A stretch of DNA of 64,000 bases from Flavobacterium palustre (GCF_014639535.1 NZ_BMGA01000001.1:868001-932000), one strand, 5' to 3'; positions 16,993 to 25,895 are shown, counted from the first letter of the stretch. Translations and numbers: made by a program. Notes: generated by a model not told the origin, from the letters alone.

Positions 16993-17023
16993 CAAATCTA
17001 TATCTACTAAAGCATTCTGGCAA
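16993..17023 (-). promoter_or_regulatory. Probable promoter of the small-protein/efflux operon
   Basis: Minus-strand TAGATTTG (17000 to 16993) matches TAnnTTTG, with TTG (17023 to 17021) 20 nt upstream. The start codon at 16983 follows about 10 nt from the -7 element, giving an almost leaderless transcript. Confidence 0.55.
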
Positions 17024-17118
17024 GCATTAGTTAATAAATATTTGTTAATATGGGTGAAACTCATTCATTCTTCGCTGAATAACCCGGAATTGTGCAAATT
17101 GCTACTGCCTTCTGCCAA

Positions 17119-17772
17119 CTATTTTTCCCCTTCCCATTCGGCATAAAACTGAGCCAGATAGACTTCCATAAAACGATGTCTTTCCTTTGCGATGTTTTTT
17201 CCGGTTTCGGTATTCATTTTGTTTTTTAGTAATAATAACTTTTCGTAAAAATGATTAATCGTTGGTGCCTGACTGCGTTTGTATTCTTCAGTACTCATGT
17301 TAGTGTTTGGTGCAATTTTAGGGTCGTAGAGCGCTCTGTTTTTAAATCCGCCATAATTGAACGCTCTGGCAATTCCAATGGCTCCAATAGCGTCTAAACG
17401 ATCTGCATCCTGAACAATGTCTAATTCGATGGAACTGAATTTCTTTTCGAAATTACCGCCTTTAAAAGAGATGTTTTCGATGATATTGATAACATGAACG
17501 ATAACTTCTTCGGTGAGATTTTGAGATTCCAGAAATTCCCGTGCTACTTTTGGTCCTACAGATTCATCACCATTGTGAAATTTACTGTCGGCAATATCGT
17601 GAAGCAAAGCGCTTAGTTGTACTATTTGCAAATTGCAACTTTCATTTTTAGCAATTAATAAAGCATTTTTATACACTCTTTCGATGTGAAACCAGTCGTG
17701 ACCGCCTTCGGCATTATTGAGTTGTTCTTTTACAAAAGTTATGGTTTTGCTGATAATGTCGTTGTTGTTCAT
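17119..17772 (-). CDS. HD domain phosphohydrolase
   Basis: 217 residues. Metal-binding HD-superfamily residues are visible: HDWFHIERVYKNA (His25), SALLHDIADSKFH (His58-Asp59) and VQDADRLDAIGAIGIARAF (Asp122). This arrangement matches the YedJ/YpgQ group of small HD proteins, some of which hydrolyse nucleotides or phosphorylated metabolites in the cytoplasm. The substrate is unknown. It stands alone, separated from the upstream-coordinate desaturase gene by a terminator hairpin. Its stop codon lies within a short heptamer-like repeat (CTACTGCCTTCTGCCAACT). Confidence 0.85.
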   Translation of the reverse strand: MNNNDIISKTITFVKEQLNNAEGGHDWFHIERVYKNALLIAKNESCNLQIVQLSALLHDIADSKFHNGDESVGPKVAREFLESQNLTEEVIVHVINIIENISFKGGNFEKKFSSIELDIVQDADRLDAIGAIGIARAFNYGGFKNRALYDPKIAPNTNMSTEEYKRSQAPTINHFYEKLLLLKNKMNTETGKNIAKERHRFMEVYLAQFYAEWEGEK

Positions 17773-17787
17773 GTTATTGTTTTAAAA

Positions 17788-17833
17788 AAAATGTTGATTT
17801 TTAAAGGTTTTAAACTTCAAAAATCAACATTTT
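17788..17833 (-). terminator. Terminator of the plsC-desaturase operon
   Basis: AAAATGTTGATTTTT (17788-17802) and AAAAATCAACATTTT (17819-17833) form a perfect 15-bp AT-rich stem with a 16-nt loop, between the desaturase stop (17939) and the HD-protein start (17772). Confidence 0.75.
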
Positions 17834-17913
17834 AAATTAACTAAATTGTATTTTAATTGCAATGACAATTTCAAAAATCAATTTCAATTATAAATCTAAG
17901 ATTTAAAATCTGC

Positions 17914-17931
17914 TCCCGATAGCTATCGGGA
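17914..17931. repeat. 18-bp perfect palindrome
   Basis: TCCCGATAGCTATCGGGA reads the same on both strands. It is the sort of short palindrome I recall as frequent between genes in Flavobacterium genomes; only one copy is in this window. Heptamer-like AAATCTA copies flank it on both sides. Confidence 0.8.
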
Positions 17932-17938
17932 CTGAAAT

Positions 17939-18925
17939 CTAAAGTCTCGCCGGCTCTACCCATTTAAAAATATGGGATTCTTTAGGGATTACTAATCTTT
18001 CCGAAATTCGAGCCATTCTTGCCGGTAATTTCATCAGGTAATCACGGGCTTTTTCAGCTTCGTCTGTTAATCCGCTAATTTTTTCAATTTCCCATTTGTC
18101 GATCAATTTTTGCATGATTTCCACATAATCATTGGCTGTATAAACACCGATACGTTGCGCAGAATCAGAAAATAATTCGAATGCCGAACTGATTTTTTGA
18201 CCTGATTCTCTCAGGAAATGCGCTGGCATTACAATTTTTGCTTTCATCATGTATTGGAAAGCAAGCATCATTTCGCTAGGATCTACTTTGAAAATTTCGC
18301 TTACAAAATGGCTGTAAGCGTGGTGGTGACGCATTTCGTCTCCGGCAATCATTTTACACATTTTAGACAACTTTTTGTCGCCATAGTTTTTGGCTAACTG
18401 CGAAACCCTGTTGTGAGAGACATAAGTAGCTAATTCCTGAAAACTGGTATAAACAAAGTTTTTATACGGATCTCTACCGGTACCAATGTCGAATCCGTCA
18501 TTGATAAGGTGTTGGGTGGTCATTTCTATCTCTCGCATGTTTACACGCCCTGATAAATACAGGTATTTGTTCAATAAATCGCCATGACGATTTTCTTCAC
18601 CAGTCCATTGACGTACCCAGGCCGACCATCCGTTTCTCTCTTCGTTATCAACTCCTTCTACTTCCATTAACCAGTTTTCATAAGTTGGAAGTGCTTCTTC
18701 AGTAATCATATCACCCACCATAGCTACCCAAAAATCATAAGGTAAATCCTTAGATATTTCGCGTAATTCTTTTACTTCTTCTAAGAAATTATCGCCTTCA
18801 GAATTAGGTAAAAAATCAGATGGCTGCCAAATTTGTTCCACCGGAATCAAATATTGATCCATATAGCCAGTCACGTTTTTTTCCAAAAACTGCATAACTT
18901 CTAATCGAATGTTTTTTATAGACAT
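17939..18925 (-). CDS. Acyl-ACP desaturase (stearoyl-ACP type, di-iron)
   Basis: 328 residues. Soluble di-iron desaturases introduce a double bond into acyl-ACP chains, supplying unsaturated fatty acids. The two iron-binding helices are clear: EENRH (110-114) and DEMRHH (196-201). The N-terminus and length match the FA_desaturase_2 family of bacterial and plant acyl-ACP desaturases rather than membrane-bound enzymes. It starts 14 nt after the PlsC gene, so acyl-chain desaturation and glycerolipid acylation are co-expressed, which fits membrane lipid adjustment. Confidence 0.93.
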   Translation of the reverse strand: MSIKNIRLEVMQFLEKNVTGYMDQYLIPVEQIWQPSDFLPNSEGDNFLEEVKELREISKDLPYDFWVAMVGDMITEEALPTYENWLMEVEGVDNEERNGWSAWVRQWTGEENRHGDLLNKYLYLSGRVNMREIEMTTQHLINDGFDIGTGRDPYKNFVYTSFQELATYVSHNRVSQLAKNYGDKKLSKMCKMIAGDEMRHHHAYSHFVSEIFKVDPSEMMLAFQYMMKAKIVMPAHFLRESGQKISSAFELFSDSAQRIGVYTANDYVEIMQKLIDKWEIEKISGLTDEAEKARDYLMKLPARMARISERLVIPKESHIFKWVEPARL

Positions 18926-18939
18926 TTTATTTATATATA

Positions 18940-19674
18940 TTAAAATTGTATTCCTTTTACTACTGCGCTTTCTGTTTTTTCCATTAATTCAGGAAAGCTA
19001 AATTCACTCACTTTTAAAGGTTTATGAACTACAAAGGTAAGATGATTTCCCAGACCTACAGGAAAAAAACCAAATTTTACCATTTTCCATGAATTGTTAA
19101 TACTCACAGGAATTATATAAGCCGAAGGGGCATTTTTACACAAAATTTTTAAGCCGGTTTGAGCAAATTCTTTAGGCTTCCCTGTTTTACTTCGTGTTCC
19201 TTCCGGAAAAATTACCGCCGAACGTTTATTGGTTTCGATGTATTCGGATAATTTTTTTATTTCTGGAATGGCCTGTTTCGGGTCTTTTCTATCAATTAAG
19301 GCACCGCCGCCATGTCTTAAGTTATAAGAAACACTTGGAATTCCCTTGCCTAACTCTTTCTTACTTACAAATTTACAATGAAATCGTCGCAAATACCAAA
19401 TCATAGCCACAATATCGTACATACTTTGATGATTAGCCACAAAAATCAACGGAACTCCCTGAGGTATGATGTCCCTGTTTTCAAATGTATAAGTTGTTCC
19501 TACTAAGTTAGTGCATTTTAACAAAAAAAAGTTCAGGTAATCGACACTTTTTTTGTGTGCCTGATAACCAAAAAGATTCAGGCAAAGCCATTGAATAGGG
19601 TGAAAAATCACTAACGTAAGTCCAAAACACAAATAATAAATTATGGATATTGGATACGAAATAAGTTTTTGCAT
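18940..19674 (-). CDS. plsC: 1-acyl-sn-glycerol-3-phosphate acyltransferase
   Basis: 244 residues. PlsC makes phosphatidic acid by acylating lysophosphatidic acid at the inner membrane. The catalytic HX4D motif is NHQSMYD (His82, Asp87), and the substrate-binding motif is FPEGTRS (156-162). An N-terminal hydrophobic segment (about 6-35) anchors it in the membrane. It heads a two-gene operon with the desaturase and is divergent from rnpA. Bacteroidota often have several PlsC-like acyltransferases, so specificity for another lipid acceptor cannot be ruled out. Confidence 0.88.
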   Translation of the reverse strand: MQKLISYPISIIYYLCFGLTLVIFHPIQWLCLNLFGYQAHKKSVDYLNFFLLKCTNLVGTTYTFENRDIIPQGVPLIFVANHQSMYDIVAMIWYLRRFHCKFVSKKELGKGIPSVSYNLRHGGGALIDRKDPKQAIPEIKKLSEYIETNKRSAVIFPEGTRSKTGKPKEFAQTGLKILCKNAPSAYIIPVSINNSWKMVKFGFFPVGLGNHLTFVVHKPLKVSEFSFPELMEKTESAVVKGIQF

Positions 19675-19691
19675 TCTTAAAAAATTAGCTG

Positions 19692-19699
19692 CAAAAGTA
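19692..19699 (-). promoter_or_regulatory. -7 element of the plsC operon
   Basis: Minus-strand TACTTTTG matches TAnnTTTG and lies 18 nt upstream of the start codon at 19674. No clear -33 TTG at the usual spacing. Confidence 0.45.
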
Positions 19700-19758
19700 A
19701 GAAATAAATTTTTAGTGCTATTTAATTCCTAAATAATAATAGGTTAAGTGTTAAATTG

Positions 19759-19766
19759 TACCTTTG
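19759..19766 (+). promoter_or_regulatory. -7 element of rnpA
   Basis: TACCTTTG matches TAnnTTTG. The expected transcript start near 19773 lies downstream of an in-frame ATG at 19756 and before the ATG at 19798, which decides the rnpA start. Confidence 0.5.
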
Positions 19767-19797
19767 TGCTCTAAAAATATGTGTTTTCCCTGTAAAA

Positions 19798-20208
19798 ATG
19801 AGCTTTAACTATCCCAAAAACGAAAAACTAAAAAGTAAAATCACTATTGGATTGTTGTTCTCTGAAGGGAAATCGGTTTCAAAATACCCTTTGCGTTTGG
19901 TGTATCATTCGGGTTCTTTAAGCGAGAATGAAAAAATAAAAATGGGTGTTTCGGTTTCTAAAAAATACTTTAAAAAAGCCGTTGACAGAAACCGTTTCAA
20001 ACGTATTCTTCGTGAAACCTATCGTCTCAATAAGCATATTCTTTTGGATAACTTAGATAAACCCTATGCTTTTATGTTTTTTTATCAAACCAAAGAGCGA
20101 TTGTCGTATGAAGAAATCAATACCAAAACCATTCAGTTGTTTGAGAAATTTGTAGCTCAAAATACCTCAAAAGAATCTTCGGAAAAGAAAGATGATTCTT
20201 TGAAATAA
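19798..20208 (+). CDS. rnpA: Ribonuclease P protein component
   Basis: 136 residues from the ATG at 19798. The upstream in-frame ATG at 19756 overlaps the predicted -7 element and adds a non-homologous tail. RnpA assists the RNase P RNA in 5' maturation of pre-tRNA. The family signature is the basic VSVSKKYFKKAVDRNRFKRILRETYRLNK region, the RNR motif helix that binds RNA; PLRLVYH and the FFYQTKERLSYEEI stretch match the rest of the fold. The C-terminal SSEKKDDSLK tail is charged and probably disordered. The S41 peptidase gene starts 66 nt later. rpmH and dnaA are not beside it. Confidence 0.93.
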   Translation: MSFNYPKNEKLKSKITIGLLFSEGKSVSKYPLRLVYHSGSLSENEKIKMGVSVSKKYFKKAVDRNRFKRILRETYRLNKHILLDNLDKPYAFMFFYQTKERLSYEEINTKTIQLFEKFVAQNTSKESSEKKDDSLK

Positions 20209-20274
20209 TCAACTTTATAGTCAGTTTTATTATTGATTTATTCCTATTTTAGTAGTCAATTATATATTTATCTC

Positions 20275-21909
20275 ATGATTCGCCTTTTACAAAAAAGATA
20301 TCTGGTTCCCGTAGTTGCTTCCGCATTTTTATATGTTGGAGTGAGTTTCAAAGACGATTTTTTTGAAATTGCCAAGCAATTAGAAATTTTCACCACGCTT
20401 TTTAAAGAATTGAACACCAATTACGTGGACGAGACTAATCCCGGTGAATTGATGGATGCTGCCATCAAAGGAATGCTCGCCAGTTTAGATCCGTACACCG
20501 TGTATTTTAACGAACAGGATGTGCTGCGGTTTAAAATTAACAATACGGGTGAATATACCGGAATTGGAGCTTTGATTACCCAAAAATCAGGCAAGTTGAT
20601 TCTTCGTGAAGTATATAAAAATTTCCCGGCAGATAAAGCGGGATTCAAAGCCGGAGACGAAATTATTCAAATTGGTGATGTTTTTTTGTCGGATTTTAAA
20701 GAGGACGCTTCCCAATTGCTGAAAGGTGCTAAAAACACTAAAATTGACATTCGTTACATTCGTCAGGGGAAAACCAATTTAACCCAAATTGTACTCGATG
20801 AAGTCGAAATCAAATCGGTTCCTTTTTATGCTAAAATTGATGAAAAAACAGGTTATATTGTTTTGAGTCGTTTTAATAAAAAAGCTTCAAATGAAACTAA
20901 AGAAGCTTTATTAGAACTTAAAAAACAGGGCGCTGAGCGTATTGTTTTGGATTTAAGAAACAATCCGGGCGGACTTTTAGGCGAAGCCATTAATATTTGC
21001 AATTTGTTTGTACCTAAAAATGAAGTGATTGTGACCACAAAGTCCATTAACGAAAAACACAATAATATTTATAAAACTGCTGCAGATCCTGTAGATTTAG
21101 AAATTCCATTAGTGATTATTGTGAACGACAAAAGTGCTTCGGCATCAGAAATTGTTTCGGGAGCTTTACAGGATTTAGACCGTGCCGTAGTTATAGGCAG
21201 CAGAAGTTTTGGGAAAGGTTTGGTTCAAAAACCAATTGATTTAACCTATAATACCCAACTGAAAGTTACAATTTCCCGATATTTTACGCCTTCGGGACGC
21301 TGTATTCAGGCATTGGATTATGCTCATAAAGAAAACGGATTGGCTGTACGCACTAAAGAAACCAATTACAATTCGTTTAAAACCCGAAAAGGCAGAACGG
21401 TTTATGATGGGGGAGGTATTTTGCCCGATGTGCAATTAGACGAATCAAAAACAAGTGTGATTGCGAATGCGCTGATTAAAAACGATGCTATTTTTAATTA
21501 TGCCACGGTGTATTATTATAAAAATCCAAACTTAGGTAATCAAATTCCGAATTTTACTGATGCTGATTTTCAGGATTTCAAACAGTATTTAAAAAATCAG
21601 CAAATATCTTTTGATACCGAAACCGAAGAGGCGTTGAAAAACACTTTGGCAGCAGCCAAAAAAGAGGCTCTTGACGGAGCTATTATCAACGAATACAAAC
21701 AGCTTTTAGCGGTTGTTCAAAAAAGTGAAGCCAGTCAGTTAGATAATCATCAGAAAGAAATTAAGGATTTGATTTTAGAAGAAATTATAAAACGATACCA
21801 ATATCAGGAAGGTTTTTATCAGTATTATATGAAAACCAATTCGGAGATAAAAAAAGCGGTGGGTATTTTGAATGACGGTGCAGCCTATAAAAACATTCTG
21901 AAAATCTAA
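20275..21909 (+). CDS. S41 family C-terminal processing peptidase with PDZ domain
   Basis: 544 residues from the ATG at 20275, chosen so the chain begins MIRLLQKRYLVPVVASAFLYVGVS, a signal-anchor. A PDZ domain follows (about 90-165: GEYTGIGALITQKSGKLILREV through GDEIIQIGDVFL). The peptidase core carries the Ser-Lys dyad Ser289 (NDKSASASEI) and Lys314 (SFGKGLVQ), as in CtpA/Prc. It would act in the periplasm on hydrophobic C-termini of envelope proteins. The last codon overlaps the start of the OmpA-domain gene by one base (TAATG), so the two are translationally coupled. Confidence 0.93.
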   Translation: MIRLLQKRYLVPVVASAFLYVGVSFKDDFFEIAKQLEIFTTLFKELNTNYVDETNPGELMDAAIKGMLASLDPYTVYFNEQDVLRFKINNTGEYTGIGALITQKSGKLILREVYKNFPADKAGFKAGDEIIQIGDVFLSDFKEDASQLLKGAKNTKIDIRYIRQGKTNLTQIVLDEVEIKSVPFYAKIDEKTGYIVLSRFNKKASNETKEALLELKKQGAERIVLDLRNNPGGLLGEAINICNLFVPKNEVIVTTKSINEKHNNIYKTAADPVDLEIPLVIIVNDKSASASEIVSGALQDLDRAVVIGSRSFGKGLVQKPIDLTYNTQLKVTISRYFTPSGRCIQALDYAHKENGLAVRTKETNYNSFKTRKGRTVYDGGGILPDVQLDESKTSVIANALIKNDAIFNYATVYYYKNPNLGNQIPNFTDADFQDFKQYLKNQQISFDTETEEALKNTLAAAKKEALDGAIINEYKQLLAVVQKSEASQLDNHQKEIKDLILEEIIKRYQYQEGFYQYYMKTNSEIKKAVGILNDGAAYKNILKI

Positions 21910-22712
21910 TGTTTAAATCAATTTTGATTACTGCTTTTTTTTGTTTTGGGCTATTTGCTCAGGAAAAAAAGATTAGTACTGTTTATTTTGAATTTGACAA
22001 ATCAAATATTGATGCTGTTCAGCAACAAATGTTGGTTGATTTTGTTAGTAAAATTGATACAGCGACAGTCGAAACCATACAGATTTACGGTTATTGTGAT
22101 GATCGGGGCAATAACGATTATAATTTGAAATTATCTCAAAACAGAGTCAATTCAGTAAAAAGTATTTTGGTTGCCAATAGATTTAATAAAAGCAAAATTG
22201 TAATTGTTGAAGGCAAAGGGCGGGTACTTTTAGATGATTATTCGGGAGGAAGTTTAGAGGATATTCGCTCTAAAAACAGACGGGTTGATTTGCTGATTGT
22301 AAAGAAAAATAGTTTCGGAAAAGGGATTTACACGTCTTTTCAGGATAAACATGAGGTAGGAGACCGAATTTTTCTGGAAAATATTTTTTTTGAATTGGGA
22401 AGCAGTAAACTTACAGTGGCTTCTCAAAAAGAACTGGATAGAATTGCAGAAATTCTTCAGAAGAACAAAAAAATTGAGTTTGAAATTCGGGGTCATGTTT
22501 GTTGTACGCCTGATTATTACAAAGATGCTATAGACAGGGCAACTAAGGAAAGAAAATTGTCTTTAAACCGGGCTAAAAGTGTTTTTATGTATTTAATTTC
22601 TAAAAACGTGAGCAGTTTAAGAATGATTTATAAAGGTTTGGGAAATCAATTTCCTCTGGGCAGGGGAGATGAATTTGATCGAAGAGTAGAATTCCTGATC
22701 ACTAAGATTTAG
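21909..22712 (+). CDS. Secreted protein with two tandem OmpA-like domains
   Basis: 267 residues with signal peptide (ending GLFAQ). Two OmpA_C-type peptidoglycan-binding domains follow: the first about 25-132 (VYFEFDKSNID, then YGYCDDRGNNDYNLKLSQNRVNSV) and the second about 150-267 (IFFELGSSKLT, then IRGHVCCTPDYYKDA and LSLNRAKSVFMYLI). The canonical domain has a GxxDxxGxxxxNxxLSxxRA pattern; the first copy keeps it, while the second has lost the usual Asp-Gly positions (GHVCCTPDYYK). There is no barrel, so it is a periplasmic or lipid-free cell-wall protein rather than an OmpA porin. Coupled to the S41 peptidase gene, which may process or cooperate with it. Confidence 0.85.
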   Translation: MFKSILITAFFCFGLFAQEKKISTVYFEFDKSNIDAVQQQMLVDFVSKIDTATVETIQIYGYCDDRGNNDYNLKLSQNRVNSVKSILVANRFNKSKIVIVEGKGRVLLDDYSGGSLEDIRSKNRRVDLLIVKKNSFGKGIYTSFQDKHEVGDRIFLENIFFELGSSKLTVASQKELDRIAEILQKNKKIEFEIRGHVCCTPDYYKDAIDRATKERKLSLNRAKSVFMYLISKNVSSLRMIYKGLGNQFPLGRGDEFDRRVEFLITKI

Positions 22713-22715
22713 TTT

Positions 22716-23735
22716 TCACCTGCTAAACATTGCCATGATTTTTGAAGTTTCTTTGGGGTTTTGTTTTTTATCGATTTTAACCGATTTTATGATGGCTTCC
22801 AACTCTAACATCAAATCTCTTTTTTCTTTTGAAGGAGAATAGCAAAAACCTTCTAAAACCAGTATGCGGTCATTGTCTTTGTCAACTATTGCATAATTGA
22901 TAAAAGGCCCCGACATAAAATCGTTTTTTAATTCCCAGGTACCTTTAGTTTCATAAGCTTTTTTATAATCCAGAACTATATTCGAAAAGTACGGAGCATA
23001 AGCTTCTTCGGTAATCATATCAGTATTTAATTCCTTGCCGTGGATGTATAGTTTACCAATGGAATCACGCATTTTAATAATTCCGGATACTTTGTCTCTT
23101 TTTGTTTCAAGGCTGTTAATCGGAATTTGATAAATTAAAATGCTGTTGTTTCCGCTGATGATTTCTTTTTTGAACCATACAAAATTGTTTTTTTGAAGCA
23201 TTAATTCGTAGTTAGCAGGCATTTCAATTTTGATGTTGAAGCTGTCTTTGAGGAATTTAGTACTCAAAAGTGCTTTTCTGTTGATGCGTTGGCATTCTTC
23301 AATCTCTGTTTGGTGCATGATTTTGATGATTTCTGCGGAATGTGTCTGAATTAAACACAGAATGTCATTAGCTGCTTTTCCTGAAATGTAGAACACATTT
23401 TGAGGAGTAGCTATTTTGTTTTTTTCGATTTTAAAATCTTCTTTTGTGTCTTTTTTGATGACAATGATATTTCGGTTATCGGTCATAAAACCTTCCATTA
23501 ATTTTACCGGATATTGATTGATAGTAAATAGTGGTTCTTCCTGAGGTAATCCAATTACCGGTGAAGCAAATTTGTTTCGGATGCTATCGCCAATCTCACC
23601 ATTCCATAACAAATCATCGATAATCACCGAAATGTTATTGATTTTTCCATTAGTCTTTTTAGGAGCCGTGTTTTGTTGTTGACAAGAGATAAAAAAGATG
23701 GAAACGAAAAGCAATATAAAATGGATTTTATTCAT
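22716..23735 (-). CDS. DUF4837 family lipoprotein
   Basis: 339 residues. Lipobox Cys at FFISC with a polar QQQN start to the mature chain. The pattern of the mature part (ISVIIDDLLWNGEIGDSIRNKFASPVIGLPQEEPLFTI, then GFMTDNRNIIVIKK, GKAANDILCLIQTHSAEIIKIMH, and the C-terminal GPFINYAIVDKDNDRILVLEGFCYSPSKEKRDLMLELEAIIKS) corresponds to the Bacteroidota family DUF4837 as I know it. The function is unknown. It converges with the OmpA-domain gene with only 3 nt between the stops, so any terminator must lie inside coding sequence. Confidence 0.82.
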   Translation of the reverse strand: MNKIHFILLFVSIFFISCQQQNTAPKKTNGKINNISVIIDDLLWNGEIGDSIRNKFASPVIGLPQEEPLFTINQYPVKLMEGFMTDNRNIIVIKKDTKEDFKIEKNKIATPQNVFYISGKAANDILCLIQTHSAEIIKIMHQTEIEECQRINRKALLSTKFLKDSFNIKIEMPANYELMLQKNNFVWFKKEIISGNNSILIYQIPINSLETKRDKVSGIIKMRDSIGKLYIHGKELNTDMITEEAYAPYFSNIVLDYKKAYETKGTWELKNDFMSGPFINYAIVDKDNDRILVLEGFCYSPSKEKRDLMLELEAIIKSVKIDKKQNPKETSKIMAMFSR

Positions 23736-23851
23736 TTTGTACCTATTAGGACTGGAATTATTGTGTTAATGTAATAATTTAACCAGCTAATATCGTTCCA
23801 TTTTTTAAAAAACTGAGATAAAAATGATTTACTTAATGGTTTTGCAATAAA

Positions 23852-23888
23852 AAAAAGGCTTTATTCTGTTAGAAAATAAAGCCTTTTT
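23852..23888 (-). terminator. Terminator of the LysM transglycosylase gene
   Basis: AAAAAGGCTTTATT (23852-23865) and AATAAAGCCTTTTT (23875-23888) form a perfect 14-bp stem with a 9-nt loop, 19 nt after the stop at 23907 in the gene direction. Confidence 0.82.
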
Positions 23889-23906
23889 ATATGATTTCGA
23901 GGTTGA

Positions 23907-25895
23907 TTATCCTCCTATTTTTAATTTCATTCCCGGTTTGATGTCTTCAGTATTGATGTCGTTCCACTTTTTAATATCTGAAACAGTAACTCCGGATTTT
24001 TTTGCAATGCTAAACAATGAATCTCCTTTTTTAACTAAATAATCCTGTTGCAGTGAAGTTTTTTCAATTTTATTTTTCTTGAAAGAAGCTGCGGTGGCTT
24101 TTGAAGTGTTAATAGCAATTTCGTTTTTAGCTACAATCAGAGTTTTACCTAACATAATGTTGTTGTCCGTTAGCTGATTCCATTCTTTTAAATCAGCAAT
24201 AGGAGTTCCAAATTTTTTAGCAATGTTTCCTAGATTGTCTCCTTTTTGAACGGTATATTCAATGTTTCTAAGTTCAGGAGTTGCGGCAACAGCATCTTTG
24301 GTTTCAATTTCTTTTTCAGCAATTTGTAAGCTGGTACCAGCCTGAATAACATTTCCTGAAAGTTTATTCCATTCTTTAAGTTGGGCAACGGTTACATTGT
24401 TTTGTTCTGCAATATCACTTAGGTTGTCTCCTTTTTGAACGATATAATTTGTTGTTTTATGAGTAATTAAAGTATCTTCTTTAACTTCCTTTTTTATTTT
24501 TTCAATTTTGTTGATTTTGTTTTCTGCCGAAGCTACAGCTGTATTTGTATTTGTTTCGGTAGTTATTATGGTCAGTACTTTGCCGTATGCAACCGTGTTT
24601 GAGTTTAGTTTGTTCCATTTTTTCAATTCCTCAACGCTAATATGGTATTGTCTTGCAATACTGCTTAAATTGTCTCCTTGTTTTACTTTGTAATATTGGG
24701 TTGTACTTCCTGTTGGATAAGATGGTTTTTCGACTACGGCAACAGCGGTAGCAGCGTTTCTAAAAGGATTATTGTTTTTAAGTTCCGCTTCGTGCTGTAT
24801 GTAAGCATAAATTTTATCTTCGTTAGAAACAAAAACACCTATCTTGTCTTTTGGTAATCGTAAATAATGATTTTGATCGTTATAGCGCGGAATTACATTG
24901 AGCTTGTACGAAGGATTGAGTAATTGTAATTGCGAGACAGGAACGTCCAGTAAATCAGAGATTTGTTTGAACGACATCTGCTTTTTTATCATTACAGTAT
25001 CGGTAGCAAAGTGTTGTACGATGGCTTTGTTAGGTTTGATTCCGTGTTCGTTATGATATTCGTATAGATACATGGTTGCTAAGAAAGCAGGAACATAACC
25101 CTGAGTTTCTTTAGGTAAATGCGGTTTAATACTCCAGAAATTTTGTTGTCCGCCTGATCTTCTGATTGCTTTAGAAACGTTTCCGGGACCTGAATTATAG
25201 GAAGCTAATACCAATTCCCAATCACCAAAAATGCTAAACATATTGGACATGTATTGTGCCGCAGCTGCAGTTGCTTTTAACGGATCGCTGCGTTCGTCAA
25301 CATACGAATCTATTTTTAAATTGTATTGTTTTCCAGTATGGTACATAAACTGCCAAAGTCCTGTAGCACCCATTTTAGATACTGCTTTCGGGTTTAATGC
25401 CGATTCTACAATGGCTAAGTATTTTATTTCTAATGGTACGTTTTGTTTGGCAAAAGTTTCCTCAAACATTGGGAAATAATACTCTGAAATTGACATCAAA
25501 CGTTCAAAAGATTTTTTTCGGTTTTTTAAAAACGATTTAATGATGTTTTCTAATCCCTGATTGTACTGAATGTTAAACGGAGATTTAGCATTCATGGCTT
25601 CGAGCCTGGATTTTAACAATTCAGTAGGTAATTCATAATCTACTTTTTCATCTGTATTGATATTTGCAATATCCTTTGTGATGTCATTGTACAAATCTAA
25701 ATCAGTCAGTTCTTTTGTCCACAAGCTGTCAACACAACTTGCTATATCATCTTTAACAAAGCTACTTTTTATAGAATCAAGATACGATATCTTAGATTCT
25801 AATACAGCAGTTCCCTTGCTTTCGGCAACTTCCTGCGAAAACAAGGGAACTGTTAATAATAGAAAAAATGATATGCTTATTTTTTTTATATTCAT
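23907..25895 (-). CDS. Membrane-bound-type lytic transglycosylase with four LysM domains
   Basis: 662 residues with signal peptide (ending PLFSQ). A goose-lysozyme/Slt-like domain covers about 150-290, with catalytic Glu164 in AIVESALNPKAVSKMGATGLWQF and later LASYNSGPGNVSKAI, the MltD pattern. Four LysM peptidoglycan-binding domains follow, each starting with the Y-VKxGD-LxxIA form (KVKQGDNLSSIA, IVQKGDNLSDIA, TVQKGDNLGNIA, LVKKGDSLFSIA) and separated by Lys/Glu-rich linkers. It cleaves the glycan strands of peptidoglycan in the periplasm. It has its own promoter and terminator. DUF4837 follows it but beyond the terminator. MltD of E. coli usually has two LysM domains. Confidence 0.92.
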   Translation of the reverse strand: MNIKKISISFFLLLTVPLFSQEVAESKGTAVLESKISYLDSIKSSFVKDDIASCVDSLWTKELTDLDLYNDITKDIANINTDEKVDYELPTELLKSRLEAMNAKSPFNIQYNQGLENIIKSFLKNRKKSFERLMSISEYYFPMFEETFAKQNVPLEIKYLAIVESALNPKAVSKMGATGLWQFMYHTGKQYNLKIDSYVDERSDPLKATAAAAQYMSNMFSIFGDWELVLASYNSGPGNVSKAIRRSGGQQNFWSIKPHLPKETQGYVPAFLATMYLYEYHNEHGIKPNKAIVQHFATDTVMIKKQMSFKQISDLLDVPVSQLQLLNPSYKLNVIPRYNDQNHYLRLPKDKIGVFVSNEDKIYAYIQHEAELKNNNPFRNAATAVAVVEKPSYPTGSTTQYYKVKQGDNLSSIARQYHISVEELKKWNKLNSNTVAYGKVLTIITTETNTNTAVASAENKINKIEKIKKEVKEDTLITHKTTNYIVQKGDNLSDIAEQNNVTVAQLKEWNKLSGNVIQAGTSLQIAEKEIETKDAVAATPELRNIEYTVQKGDNLGNIAKKFGTPIADLKEWNQLTDNNIMLGKTLIVAKNEIAINTSKATAASFKKNKIEKTSLQQDYLVKKGDSLFSIAKKSGVTVSDIKKWNDINTEDIKPGMKLKIGG

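Noticed and set aside
17101..17120. Heptamer-like CTACTGCCTTCTGCC as a separate repeat feature
   Set aside because: Only two to three imperfect copies and it overlaps the HD-protein stop codon, so it was mentioned in the repeat finding but not listed as a feature.
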